Positions 44,079 to 53,505 are shown, counted from the stretch's first letter. The stretch: 64,000 bases of DNA from Pseudomonas sp. PB120 (GCF_009761815.1 NZ_RWIN01000077.1:1-64000), one strand, 5' to 3'. Numbers and translations: made by a program. The notes: generated by a model not told the origin, from the sequence alone.

Positions 44079-47000
44079 ATGTTCGAAAAAGTCCTGATTG
44101 CCAACCGTGGCGCCATCGCCTGCCGCATCCTGCGCACCCTGCGTGAACTGCACGTCAAAGGCGTGGCCGTTTACTCCGAGGCCGATGCCGCGAGCCTGCA
44201 TATCCTTCAAGCCGACGAAGCCCTCAGCCTCGGCGAAGGCGCCGCTGCCGGCACCTACCTGGCGGTCGACAAAATCCTCGCCATCGCCAAAGCCACCGGC
44301 GCCACGGCGATCCATCCCGGCTACGGTTTCCTCTCGGAAAACGCCGCGTTCGCCGAAGCCTGCGAAACCGCCGGCATTGCCTTCATCGGCCCCTCGCCTG
44401 AGCAACTGCGGGTGTTCGGTCTCAAGCACACGGCCCGCGCCCTGGCCAAACAACACGGCGTGCCCATGCTCGAAGGCACCGAGTTGCTCGACAGCCTCGA
44501 CGCGGCCCTGATCGCGGGGGAACAGGTCGGCTACCCGGTGATGCTCAAAAGCACCGCTGGCGGTGGTGGCATCGGCATGCGGGTGTGCCGCAGTGCCGAC
44601 GAACTGAGCGAATCCTTTGAAGCGGTGAAACGCCTCGGTCAGAACAATTTCAGCGACGCCGGCGTGTTCATCGAGAAGTACATCCAGCGCGCCCGCCATC
44701 TGGAAGTGCAGGTGTTCGGCGACGGTCGCGGCGACGTGATTGCCCTCGGTGTGCGCGACTGCTCGGTACAGCGCCGCAACCAGAAAGTACTCGAAGAAAC
44801 CCCGGCACCGAACCTGCCCGACGGCATGGCCGATGAGCTGTGCGCGGCGGCGATCAAACTGGCCAAAGCGGTGAATTACCGCAGCGCCGGCACCGTGGAA
44901 TTCGTCTTCGACAGCGAAGACCAGCGCTTCTACTTCCTCGAAGTGAACACTCGGCTGCAAGTGGAACACGGCGTCACCGAGCAGGTGTGGGACGTGGACC
45001 TGGTGCGCTGGATGGTGGAACTGGCGGCCGGTGATTTGCCGCCACTGAGCGAATTGAGCCAGGGCTTGAAAGCCGACGGCCATGCGATTCAGGCACGCCT
45101 GTATGCCGAAGACCCGGGACGGGATTTTCAGCCGAGCCCAGGCTTGCTGACCGCCGTGCACTTCCCGTCCGCCGACGGCAAGCAGCTGCGCATCGACACC
45201 TGGGTCGAAGCCGGTTGCGAGATCCCGCCGTACTTCGACCCGATGATCGCCAAGGTCATCAGTTGGGCACCCACCCGCGAGCAAGCACGCGCCGATCTGC
45301 ATCAGGCGTTGGGCGACAGCCTGCTGTATGGCGTGGAAACCAATCGCGATTACCTGCGGCAAATCCTGCTCGACGCGCCCTTCGCCAGCGGCCAGCCGTG
45401 GACCCGTTGCCTGGAAAACCTGGTCTATCAGGCCAACACGTTTGAAGTGCTCAGCGGCGGCACGCAAACCAGCGTGCAGGATTATCCCGGCCGCCTCGGC
45501 TACTGGGCCGTCGGTGTGCCGCCATCAGGCCCGATGGACAGTCGGGCGCTGCGACTGGGCAACGGCTTGCTGGGCAACGACGAAGGCGCCGCGGCGCTGG
45601 AGATCACCATGAGCGGGCCATTGCTGCGCTTCAATTGCGAGGCGGTGGTGGCGGTGACCGGGGCGGTGATTCCGCTGACGTTGAACGGCGAAACCGTGGC
45701 GATGAACACCGCACTGCCCGTACCCGCCGGTGCCACGCTAAGCCTCGGCACGATTGCCGGGGCCGGCGCTCGCAGCTACCTGTGCCTGCGCGGTGGCCTG
45801 CAAGTGCCGGATTACCTGGGCAGCAAAAGCACCTTCACCCTTGGCCAGTTCGGTGGTCATGGCGGTCGTGCGTTGCGGGCTGGCGACGTGTTGCATATCC
45901 CGGCCTTGAGCGATCACAGCGCCGGTCAACAACTGGAAGAAGAACAGGTCACCGCGTTACCGGCCGTGCGGCAGATTCGCGTGATCTATGGGCCTCATGG
46001 CGCGCCGGAATATTTCACTGAACACTACATCGGCACTTTTTTCGCCACCCAGTGGGAAGTACATTTCAACTCCAGCCGCACCGGCGTTCGCCTGATCGGG
46101 CCGAAGCCGGAATGGGTGCGTGCCGATGGGGGTGAAGCCGGGCTGCATCCGTCGAATATTCATGACAACCCGTATGCGATTGGCGCGGTGGATTTCACCG
46201 GGGACATGCCGGTCATCCTGGGCCCGGACGGCCCGAGCCTGGGCGGGTTTGTGTGCCCGGTGACGGTCATCGAAGCGGATCTTTGGCAGCTTGGGCAATT
46301 GAAGGCCGGCGACAAAGTTCAGTTCCACCCCGTCGATATCAAGACCGCCCGTTCGCTGGCGACACAGCCCCTTTGTGGCGAGGGAGCTTGCTCCCGTTCG
46401 AGTGCGAAGCACTCGCCATCAGTCGCATGCGGTGAGCCTGTCGTAACCGAGTCGCTGGGGTTGGGGTCGCTTCGCGACCCAGCGCGAGCAAGCTCGCTCG
46501 CCACAGGTAATGTATTCCCACAGGGAATAGTGTCGCCTGTGGTGCTGGATTTGGGTCAGGGGGATACGCGGTTGGTTGCGCGACTGTCCGGCGACACGCA
46601 TCTGCTCCTGGAAATCGGCGCCCCCGAACTTGATCTGGTTTTGCGCTTCCGCGCCCATGCCCTCATGCAAGCGCTGGAAAGCAAACACCTGCACGGTGTC
46701 ATCGACCTGACACCCGGCATCCGCTCGCTGCAAGTACACTACCAGCCCGAGCAGCTGTCGCTGGCCGATCTGCTCGGTATCGTCGCCGGTGAATGGGACG
46801 CCGTGTGCGCCGCCAAGGACCTGCAAGTGCCGTCGCGCATCGTTCATTTGCCGCTGTCCTGGGACGACCCGGCCTGCCAGCTGGCCATCGAAAAATACAT
46901 GACCACCGTGCGCAAGGACGCGCCCTGGTGCCCGAGCAATCTTGAGTTCATCCGCCGCATCAACGACCTGCCGAACCTCGATGAAGTGCAGCGCACGGTG

Positions 47001-47780
47001 TTCGACGCCAGTTACCTGGTGATGGGCCTGGGCGACGTGTACCTCGGCGCACCGGTCGCCACCCCACTCGACCCGCGCCATCGGCTGGTGACCACCAAGT
47101 ACAACCCGGCGCGGACCTGGACCGCCGAAAACTCGGTGGGCATCGGCGGCGCGTACATGTGCGTGTACGGCATGGAAGGTCCCGGCGGTTATCAGTTCGT
47201 GGGCCGCACGTTGCAGATGTGGAACCGTTACCGCGAAGTCGCCGCGTTCGACGGCAAACCGTGGCTGCTGCGCTTCTTCGACCAGATCCGCTTCTACCCG
47301 GTGAGCGCCGATGAACTGCTGCGCATCCGCCGGGATTTCCCGCTCGGGCGCTTCGACCTGAACATCGAGCACAGCCAGTTGAACCTCGCCGATTACCAGG
47401 CGTTCCTGACCAAAGAAGCCGAGACCATCGCCGCGTTTCGCGATCAACAACAAGGCGCGTTCAACGCCGAGCGCGAACGCTGGATCGCCAGCGGCCAGGC
47501 ACATTTCGACAGCGAAGAAGCGGCCCCGGAAGCGACCGAAGACACACCACTCGCCCACGGCGAAATGAGCGTCGACAGCCACATCGCCGGCAACCTCTGG
47601 CAGGTTCAGGTCGAGACCGGCAGCCGGGTTGAGGCCGGTGATGTGCTGGTGATTCTGGAGTCGATGAAGATGGAGATTCCGCTGCTCGCACCGACTGCTG
47701 GCGTGGTGCGCGAGATTCGTGTGCAACCGGGGTCGGCGGTGCGCGCCGGACAGCGCGTCGTGGTGCTGGAACTCGAGTGA
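44079..47780 (+). CDS. Biotin-dependent urea/guanidine carboxylase
   Basis: 1233 residues. Order: biotin carboxylase (1-448; MLKSTAGGGGIGM ATP loop, FYFLEVNTRLQVEHGVTE), KipA-like carboxyltransferase AHS2 (about 452-760, SVQDYPGRLGYWAVGVPPSG), KipI-like AHS1 (about 825-1050), linker, and biotinyl domain with Lys in LESMKMEIP (about 1190). It would carboxylate guanidine (ancestrally annotated urea) using ATP, bicarbonate and biotin. The riboswitch and DUF1989 genes favour guanidine. Residues about 764-811 are a REP doublet translated in frame, lengthening the linker between AHS2 and AHS1 by some 46 residues. The frame remains open. Confidence 0.93.
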   Translation: MFEKVLIANRGAIACRILRTLRELHVKGVAVYSEADAASLHILQADEALSLGEGAAAGTYLAVDKILAIAKATGATAIHPGYGFLSENAAFAEACETAGIAFIGPSPEQLRVFGLKHTARALAKQHGVPMLEGTELLDSLDAALIAGEQVGYPVMLKSTAGGGGIGMRVCRSADELSESFEAVKRLGQNNFSDAGVFIEKYIQRARHLEVQVFGDGRGDVIALGVRDCSVQRRNQKVLEETPAPNLPDGMADELCAAAIKLAKAVNYRSAGTVEFVFDSEDQRFYFLEVNTRLQVEHGVTEQVWDVDLVRWMVELAAGDLPPLSELSQGLKADGHAIQARLYAEDPGRDFQPSPGLLTAVHFPSADGKQLRIDTWVEAGCEIPPYFDPMIAKVISWAPTREQARADLHQALGDSLLYGVETNRDYLRQILLDAPFASGQPWTRCLENLVYQANTFEVLSGGTQTSVQDYPGRLGYWAVGVPPSGPMDSRALRLGNGLLGNDEGAAALEITMSGPLLRFNCEAVVAVTGAVIPLTLNGETVAMNTALPVPAGATLSLGTIAGAGARSYLCLRGGLQVPDYLGSKSTFTLGQFGGHGGRALRAGDVLHIPALSDHSAGQQLEEEQVTALPAVRQIRVIYGPHGAPEYFTEHYIGTFFATQWEVHFNSSRTGVRLIGPKPEWVRADGGEAGLHPSNIHDNPYAIGAVDFTGDMPVILGPDGPSLGGFVCPVTVIEADLWQLGQLKAGDKVQFHPVDIKTARSLATQPLCGEGACSRSSAKHSPSVACGEPVVTESLGLGSLRDPARASSLATGNVFPQGIVSPVVLDLGQGDTRLVARLSGDTHLLLEIGAPELDLVLRFRAHALMQALESKHLHGVIDLTPGIRSLQVHYQPEQLSLADLLGIVAGEWDAVCAAKDLQVPSRIVHLPLSWDDPACQLAIEKYMTTVRKDAPWCPSNLEFIRRINDLPNLDEVQRTVFDASYLVMGLGDVYLGAPVATPLDPRHRLVTTKYNPARTWTAENSVGIGGAYMCVYGMEGPGGYQFVGRTLQMWNRYREVAAFDGKPWLLRFFDQIRFYPVSADELLRIRRDFPLGRFDLNIEHSQLNLADYQAFLTKEAETIAAFRDQQQGAFNAERERWIASGQAHFDSEEAAPEATEDTPLAHGEMSVDSHIAGNLWQVQVETGSRVEAGDVLVILESMKMEIPLLAPTAGVVREIRVQPGSAVRAGQRVVVLELE
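46368..46507. repeat. REP doublet inside the carboxylase coding sequence
   Basis: Left unit 46370-46400 (TGTGGCGAGGGAGCTTGCTC) and right unit 46482-46506 (GCGAGCAAGCTCGCTCGCCA) are inverted copies. Between them lie two smaller hairpins: 46400-46415 (GAGTGCGAAGCACTCG) and 46463-46481 (GGGTCGCTTCGCGACCC). The whole is read through in frame as Ser-, Cys- and Ala-rich residues unlike the flanking domains. Confidence 0.92.
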
Positions 47781-47805
47781 ACCCATTTTGAAAAGGATCA
47801 ATGTC

Positions 47806-49584
47806 ATGAACATCAATCTGCAACTCGACACCCTGCGCAGCGCCTACCGCGACGGCAGCACCACACCTCGCAAACTGCTGCTGGGCCTGCGTGACAAGGC
47901 TGCCGCGCTGAACCCGGACTATCACCTGTTCATCCACTTGCTCAGTGTCGAAGAACTGGAGCCGTACCTCGCCGCACTCGACGGTCGCGATGTCGACAGC
48001 CTGCCGCTGTACGGCGTGCCCTTCGCGATCAAGGACAACATCGATCTGGCGGGCATTCCAACCACGGCGGCGTGCCCGGCGTTTGCCTATGTGCCGGAGC
48101 AGTCGGCGACCATCGTCGAGCAATTGCTGGCGCTGGGGGCGATCCCGCTGGGCAAGACCAATCTTGACCAGTTCGCCACCGGGCTCAATGGCAGTCGCTC
48201 ACCGTACGGTGCCTGCCCGAACAGCGTGCTGCCGGAGTATCCGTCGGGCGGTTCCAGCGCCGGGTCTTCGCTGGCGGTGGCATTGGGTGTGGCGAGTTTT
48301 TCCTTGGGCACCGACACGGCCGGTTCCGGGCGAGTGCCGGCGGGGTTGAACAATCTGGTGGGGATGAAAGCCACCAAGGGGCTGATCTCCACGGCGGGCG
48401 TGGTGCCGGCTTGTCGCACGCTGGATTGCGTGACCACGTTCACCGCGACCGCTCGGGAAGCCAGTCAACTATTGGCGCTCACGGCGCACCTCGACCCACG
48501 CGATGCGTACAGCCGCAGCAATCCGCTGTGGAATGACGGTTCAGCGTTCGGCACGCCGCGCCCCTTCCGTTTCGGCGTACCGCGTGCGCAAGACCTGGAG
48601 TTTTTCGGTTGCAGCGAAGGCCCGTTGCTGTTCGGAGATGCAATCGATCAGCTCAAGGCCTTGGGTGGCGAGGCGGTGGAACTGGATCTGTCGCCGTTTC
48701 TCGAAGCGGCGCGCTTGCTGTACGAAGGCCCGTGGGTGGCCGAGCGCTACAGCGTCGCCGGTGAGTTGATGGAGCAGAACCCTGAAGCCGTGCTGCCGGT
48801 GATTCGAGCCGTGTTGGCCAAGGCGCCGGCGGTGAGCGGCGTGCAAACCTTCCGCGCCCAGTATCGGCTGCAAGCCCTGAAAGCCCTGTGCGACAAGGCG
48901 CTGCAAGGCCTGGATTGCGTGGTCACACCGACCATCGGCCGCCCCGTCACCCTGGCAGAACTGGACGCGGAACCGGTGCTGCGCAATTCGGAACTGGGTT
49001 ACTACACCAACTTCATGAACCTGCTGGACTACGCCGCCGTGGCCGTGCCGAGCGGGTTCATGGCCAATGGTTTGCCATGGGGCGTGACGCTGTTTGGCCG
49101 AGCGTTCACGGATCAGTATTTGCTCGGCGTGGCGGATGCCTTCCAACGTCGGCAAGGGTTGGCAACGCCAGCACCGTCGGCCATCGCGCGCAATGATCAG
49201 GCACGCTTGGTGGTGTGCGGCGCACATCTGGATGGCCTGGCGCTGAACTGGCAATTGAAGCGCCGTGGCGCGACGTTGGTCGAGTCGACGTTCAGTTCAC
49301 CGGACTATCAACTGTATGCGTTGGCCGGTGGCCCGCCGTTTCGTCCGGGGATGGTTCGGGTGAAGGATGGCGGCGTGGCGATTGCGGTCGAGGTCTGGCA
49401 ATTGCCGAGCAGTGAGTTGGGCTCGTTCCTGACCGGGATTCCGGCGCCCCTCGGATTGGGCAAAGTGCAATTGGCGGATGGGCGATGGGAGAGCGGGTTT
49501 ATCTGTGAGGGGTATGGGTTGGAGGGTGCGGTCGACATCAGCCATTTGGGGGGGTGGCGGGCTTACCTGAAATCCCAGCTCTAA
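47806..49584 (+). CDS. atzF: Allophanate hydrolase
   Basis: 592 residues from the ATG at 47806 (MNINLQLDTLRSAYRDG); the longer frame reaches back into the carboxylase gene. The amidase signature (YPSGGSSAGSSLAVALGVAS, TDTAGSGRVPAG) supplies the Ser-cisSer-Lys triad (Lys in PFAIKDNID). The last 120 residues form the allophanate-specific domain. It hydrolyses allophanate to ammonia and CO2, the final step of guanidine or urea-carboxylase degradation. It follows the carboxylase by 25 bp. Named atzF by function; no closer orthology was tested. Confidence 0.93.
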   Translation: MNINLQLDTLRSAYRDGSTTPRKLLLGLRDKAAALNPDYHLFIHLLSVEELEPYLAALDGRDVDSLPLYGVPFAIKDNIDLAGIPTTAACPAFAYVPEQSATIVEQLLALGAIPLGKTNLDQFATGLNGSRSPYGACPNSVLPEYPSGGSSAGSSLAVALGVASFSLGTDTAGSGRVPAGLNNLVGMKATKGLISTAGVVPACRTLDCVTTFTATAREASQLLALTAHLDPRDAYSRSNPLWNDGSAFGTPRPFRFGVPRAQDLEFFGCSEGPLLFGDAIDQLKALGGEAVELDLSPFLEAARLLYEGPWVAERYSVAGELMEQNPEAVLPVIRAVLAKAPAVSGVQTFRAQYRLQALKALCDKALQGLDCVVTPTIGRPVTLAELDAEPVLRNSELGYYTNFMNLLDYAAVAVPSGFMANGLPWGVTLFGRAFTDQYLLGVADAFQRRQGLATPAPSAIARNDQARLVVCGAHLDGLALNWQLKRRGATLVESTFSSPDYQLYALAGGPPFRPGMVRVKDGGVAIAVEVWQLPSSELGSFLTGIPAPLGLGKVQLADGRWESGFICEGYGLEGAVDISHLGGWRAYLKSQL

Positions 49585-49602
49585 AAGCGAAGTACAAAAC
49601 CC

Positions 49603-49692
49603 GTGGGAGCGAGCCTGCTCGCGATAGCGATGTGTCAGTCGACGCTGTTTTTACTGACATACCGCCATCGCGAGCAGGCTCGCTCCCACAGG
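49603..49692. repeat. REP doublet after the guanidine operon
   Basis: Opposed units GTGGGAGCGAGCCTGCTCGC and the complement GCGAGCAGGCTCGCTCCCAC flank a 50-bp linker with TGTCAGT/ACTGACA. It starts 19 bp after the hydrolase stop. Confidence 0.93.
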
Positions 49693-49816
49693 GGAACGGC
49701 GGCGTCCAGGGCGCCTCCGTCTCTGATCCTTGCCGATTCACCCTACAAATCCTGGAGTTATTTCCCCGCAGTGCCACTAGAATGCTTGCCATCGGGTCAC
49801 TGCCAACGGAACTGTC

Positions 49817-51319
49817 ATGCCGCTTCGCTCGCCGCTGTATTCCCAACGTTCGCTGGTTCTCACGCTGATCGCGCTGCTGGGCGCAGGTTTCCTCGCCACC
49901 TCTTTCCTCAGTTACTACGCCTCGCGCGCGTCGATCCGCGACAACATCGTCAACACCGAACTGCCGCTGACGTCGGACACGGTCTACTCGGAAATCCAGA
50001 AAGACCTGGTCAGGCCGATCCTGATTTCTTCGATGATGTCCCGCGACACCTTCATGCGCGACTGGGTGGTGAACGGCGAAAACGACCCGGAAAAAATGAC
50101 CCGTTACCTCAACGAGGTGATGACCCACTACGGCGCCTACACCGCGTTTTTCGTCTCCAACGCCAGCCTCACCTACTACCACGCCAAGGGAGTGCTCAAA
50201 CAGGTCAAAGCCAGCGAGCCGCGCGATACGTGGTATTTCCGCGTGCGGGACATGGCCGATCCCTACGAGATCAACGTCGATCCGGACCTTGCCAACAAGG
50301 ACAACCTGACCTTCTTCATCAACTACAAGGTCTACGACTACCACAACCGTTTCATCGGCGCGGCGGGCGTGGGCCTGACGGTCGATGCGGTGATCAAGCT
50401 GATCGACAAGTATCAGCAGCGCTACCAGCGCAGCGTGTATTTCGTCGATAAATTCGGGCGCCTGGTGCTCACCGGTGCCGACGGCGGCCCGCAAGGTGCG
50501 CACATCGGCCAGAAACTCGACGAGCTTGAGAGCATGAACACGCTCATCAGCCAGTTGCCCAAACCCCACACAGGCAGCTACGAATATTCCGTCCAGGGCC
50601 AGGGACATTTCCTCAACGTGCGGTTCATTCCAGAGTTGAACTGGTACCTGTTTGTCGACAAACGTGAAGACGGCGCCCTCAGTGAAATCCGTCAGTCGCT
50701 GTACCTCAACCTGCTGATTTGCCTGGTGGTGACGTTGATCGTGCTGGCCCTGCTCAACCGGGTGATCAAAAGCTATCAGGTCAAGATCCAGGCACAAGCG
50801 ACCCTCGACAGCCTGACCGAGCTACCCAACCGGCGTGGCTTCGACCTGTTGGCCGCGCAAGCCTTGCACGAAGCCCAGCGCGAACCGAAACCGCTGACCG
50901 CGCTGCTGCTGGACCTGGACCACTTCAAGGCCTTGAACGACACCTACGGTCACCTCGCCGGCGATCAGGTGCTGATCGGCTTTGCCCGTGACCTGGAGAG
51001 TTGCCTGCGGCACTCCGACATCGTCTGCCGCTGGGGCGGTGAAGAGTTCATCGTGCTGCTCAAGGACACGGACGGTGAGACCGGTCTGATGATCGCCGAG
51101 AAAATTCGCCAGCATGTGGAACAACAGCGTTATGCCTACAACGGTCATACGCTGCAGCTGACCGTCAGCATCGGCCTGACCACGTTGCAGCCCGATGAAA
51201 CCTTGCATACCCTGCTGTCCCGGGCCGATCATGCGATGTATCGGGCCAAGCAATCCGGCCGTAACCGCACCTGCGTGGAACTGTCTCACTCCCGTTATGA
51301 CTATCAAGAACCCGCCTGA
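49817..51319 (+). CDS. Membrane sensor diguanylate cyclase (dCache-like + GGDEF)
   Basis: 500 residues. First membrane helix at about 15-35, large periplasmic Cache-type domain (about 40-290), second helix about 292-314, GGDEF domain 330-490. The active site reads WGGEEFIVL, and an inhibitory-site RxxD (RHSD) stands five residues before it. It should make c-di-GMP in response to a periplasmic ligand. Its 3' end overlaps the next small gene by 23 bp. Confidence 0.94.
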   Translation: MPLRSPLYSQRSLVLTLIALLGAGFLATSFLSYYASRASIRDNIVNTELPLTSDTVYSEIQKDLVRPILISSMMSRDTFMRDWVVNGENDPEKMTRYLNEVMTHYGAYTAFFVSNASLTYYHAKGVLKQVKASEPRDTWYFRVRDMADPYEINVDPDLANKDNLTFFINYKVYDYHNRFIGAAGVGLTVDAVIKLIDKYQQRYQRSVYFVDKFGRLVLTGADGGPQGAHIGQKLDELESMNTLISQLPKPHTGSYEYSVQGQGHFLNVRFIPELNWYLFVDKREDGALSEIRQSLYLNLLICLVVTLIVLALLNRVIKSYQVKIQAQATLDSLTELPNRRGFDLLAAQALHEAQREPKPLTALLLDLDHFKALNDTYGHLAGDQVLIGFARDLESCLRHSDIVCRWGGEEFIVLLKDTDGETGLMIAEKIRQHVEQQRYAYNGHTLQLTVSIGLTTLQPDETLHTLLSRADHAMYRAKQSGRNRTCVELSHSRYDYQEPA

Positions 51320-51500
51320 ACAATGCCCCGCCTGCGGGGCCTCCAACGACTGCACCCTGGCCGATCCGCGCACCGCCGATCGAGCCTGCTGGTGCTTTGG
51401 CGTCAGTATCGACCCGGCAGTCCTCAAGGCGCTGCCGGCCGAGCTGCGCGACACATCCTGCCTGTGCCCGCGCTGCGCGCAGGTCGAAACGCAGTTGTAA
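51297..51500 (+). CDS. Cysteine-rich CWC-family protein
   Basis: 67 residues from the ATG at 51297, overlapping the cyclase gene by 23 bp. Eight or so Cys in CPACGASNDCTLAD, ACWCFG and CLCPRCAQ suit the cysteine-rich CWC family, probably metal binding. No function is known. A longer frame upstream lies within the cyclase and is not used. Confidence 0.8.
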   Translation: MTIKNPPEQCPACGASNDCTLADPRTADRACWCFGVSIDPAVLKALPAELRDTSCLCPRCAQVETQL

Positions 51501-51557
51501 GCAGCGCCTCGGCCGATCACGTAAGATACGCGGCCCTTTCCCTGCCGATCCCCAGAC

Positions 51558-52250
51558 ATGCGTGTTGACCGTTTCCTCAGCAACCTGCCGCGCTTCAACC
51601 GTAAGCAGGTTCGCCTGTTGCTGGTGGAAAAACGCATCAGGATTGACGGAAATATCGTCAGCGACCCTCACGCCGAGGTGCGGGAATTCAGTCGGGTCGA
51701 AGTCGACGACGAGGTGCTGCAAGTCGGCAAACCGATTCGTCACTTTATGCTGCACAAGCCCGCCGGTTGCGTCAGCGCCACCCGTGATCCGGAGCACCCG
51801 ACCGTGCTCGACCTGATCCACGAGCCGGACAAGGATGAGCTGCACATCGCTGGTCGCCTGGATTTCAACACCACCGGTCTGATGATCATCACCAACGATG
51901 GCAGCTGGTCGCGGCGTCTGACCCAACCGCAAACCAAACTGCCCAAGGTCTATTACGTCGAGACCGAGCAAGAGATCGGCCCGCACTACGCCTTGAAATT
52001 CAGCGAAGGGTTGTACTTCGCATTCGAAGACCTCACCACGCTGCCGGCCGAGCTGGAACTGCTCGGGCCGAAGGCTGCGCGCCTGAGTATTGTCGAAGGT
52101 CGCTATCACCAGGTGAAGCGGATGTTCGGCCATTTCGACAACAAAGTGCTGCGCCTGCACCGTGAGCGCATGGGTCCGCTGGTACTCGACAGCACGTTGA
52201 AACCGGGCGAATACCGCCCGCTGAGCGATGAAGAGATCGGATTGATCTAA
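51558..52250 (+). CDS. rsuA: 16S rRNA pseudouridine synthase RsuA
   Basis: 230 residues. N-terminal S4 domain (MRVDRFLSNLPRFNRKQVRL), catalytic Asp in AGRLDFNTTGLMII and the C-terminal GRYHQVKRMFGH are the RsuA/RluB signature; length and the S4 start favour RsuA. It converts U516 of 16S rRNA to pseudouridine. It stands 57 bp after the CWC gene. Confidence 0.9.
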   Translation: MRVDRFLSNLPRFNRKQVRLLLVEKRIRIDGNIVSDPHAEVREFSRVEVDDEVLQVGKPIRHFMLHKPAGCVSATRDPEHPTVLDLIHEPDKDELHIAGRLDFNTTGLMIITNDGSWSRRLTQPQTKLPKVYYVETEQEIGPHYALKFSEGLYFAFEDLTTLPAELELLGPKAARLSIVEGRYHQVKRMFGHFDNKVLRLHRERMGPLVLDSTLKPGEYRPLSDEEIGLI

Positions 52251-52563
52251 GCGGGCGACCGCTCAGCAGAAGTTGTCGAACAATTTACGAATGGCACTTG
52301 CGCGATGCCGTTGCCCCTGCTTGAATCAGGTCGTCAGCCGAAATGTGACTGACGAGTCACTACATACTTCTAAGAAACTTTTTGCCGGTTAGTGAGCCCA
52401 CGGGCTCCGCCTCAGACCGGCAGACTGCCCGCCAATAATAATACCCGTCGACCTGCAGCACCGGATCGACATGGGCCGCAAAATTCCAAGGCATATGCCT
52501 ACCTGTCACAAAGCTCGTGCAATCTCATTTGCGCGCATACCCGCTTGCCAGGAGTCTTATGAC
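52251..52563. other. phaG upstream region with nested inverted repeats (313 bp)
   Basis: No gene is supported. A palindrome GTGACT-gacg-AGTCAC lies at 52345-52360. A larger structure pairs TGCCGGT (52383-52389) with ACCGGCA (52416-52422) around an inner GAGCCCacGGGCTC hairpin (52394-52407). It may be the rsuA terminator or a phaG leader. Confidence 0.55.
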
Positions 52564-53448
52564 ATGAGGCCAGAAATCGCTGTGCTGGATATACAGGGTC
52601 AGTATCGGGTTTACACGGAGTTCTATCGCGCAGACGCCGCAGAGAAGACCATTATCTTAGTCAACGGCTCGATGGCCACGACTGCGTCGTTTGCACAGAC
52701 CGTGAAAAACCTCCACCCGCAGTTCAACGTGGTCTGCTACGACCAGCCCTACGCGGGCCGGTCAAAAGCCCACAACCTGCATGAGAAATTGCTGACCAAG
52801 GAAGTTGAAGGGCAGATCCTCCTGGAGCTGATCGACCACTTCGCCGCCGAACACGTGCTGTCGTTTTCCTGGGGTGGCGCCGCGACCCTGGTCGCCCTGG
52901 CCCACCGGCCACGACGCATCGAAAAAGCCGTGATCAGCTCGTTCTCCCCTGAGATCAACGCGCACATGCTCGACTACCTCGAGCGCGGCGTCGACTACCT
53001 CGGCAGCCGGGATGGCGACCGGGTCGGCACCCTGGTGAACAGCACCATCGGCAAACACTTGCCGACCCTGTTCAAGCGCTTCAACTACCGGCACGTCAGC
53101 AGCCTGGCCGATCATGAGTACGGGCAGATGCACTTCCACATCAGCGATTTGCTGCACAGCGATCGCCAGTGCTTCTTCAAGGCCGCAGAAAAAATCGACG
53201 TGCCGGTGCTGTTCATGAATGGCGAATGGGACGAATACACCGCCGCCGATGGCGCGCGACTGTTCGCCAACCACGTGAAACAGGCCACCTTCACGACGCT
53301 GGAAGCGACCGGTCACTTTCTCGACATGGAACACAAAGCCGCCTGCCGAGACAGCCGCCATGCACTGCTGGGTTTCCTGAAACCTTCGCAGCATGAAAGC
53401 CGACCGCGTTACCACTACGTCCAGGATCACCATGCACTGGCCATCTGA
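52564..53448 (+). CDS. phaG: (R)-3-hydroxydecanoyl-ACP:CoA transacylase / thioester-acting PhaG
   Basis: 294 residues from the ATG at 52564 (MRPEIAVLDIQGQYRVYTEFYRADAA), near-identical in its start to P. putida PhaG as remembered; the longer frame upstream is leader. An alpha/beta hydrolase-type fold has the nucleophile motif FSWGGAA, Asp in NGEWDEYT and His in GHFLDME. PhaG links fatty-acid synthesis to medium-chain polyhydroxyalkanoate precursors, now regarded as a 3-hydroxyacyl-ACP thioesterase in some reports. It also resembles RhlA. No pha operon genes adjoin. Confidence 0.93.
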   Translation: MRPEIAVLDIQGQYRVYTEFYRADAAEKTIILVNGSMATTASFAQTVKNLHPQFNVVCYDQPYAGRSKAHNLHEKLLTKEVEGQILLELIDHFAAEHVLSFSWGGAATLVALAHRPRRIEKAVISSFSPEINAHMLDYLERGVDYLGSRDGDRVGTLVNSTIGKHLPTLFKRFNYRHVSSLADHEYGQMHFHISDLLHSDRQCFFKAAEKIDVPVLFMNGEWDEYTAADGARLFANHVKQATFTTLEATGHFLDMEHKAACRDSRHALLGFLKPSQHESRPRYHYVQDHHALAI

Positions 53449-53456
53449 AACAGCGT

Positions 53457-53505
53457 CATCGCGAGCAAGCCCCGACCTGTAGGAGCGAGGCTTGCCCGCG
53501 AATGA
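53457..53505. repeat. Degenerate REP doublet after phaG
   Basis: CATCGCGAGCAAGCCCCGAC and CTGTAGGAGCGAGGCTTGCC: the two halves keep the REP ends but the central bases differ from the other copies. Confidence 0.6.

Noticed and set aside
46368..46507. REP region as evidence that the carboxylase is a pseudogene
   Set aside because: No stop or frameshift occurs; both flanks stay in one frame and the biotinyl motif is intact.
46419..47831. 470-codon minus-strand frame opposite the carboxylase
   Set aside because: Reverse of the AHS1 and biotinyl domains; no recognisable fold.
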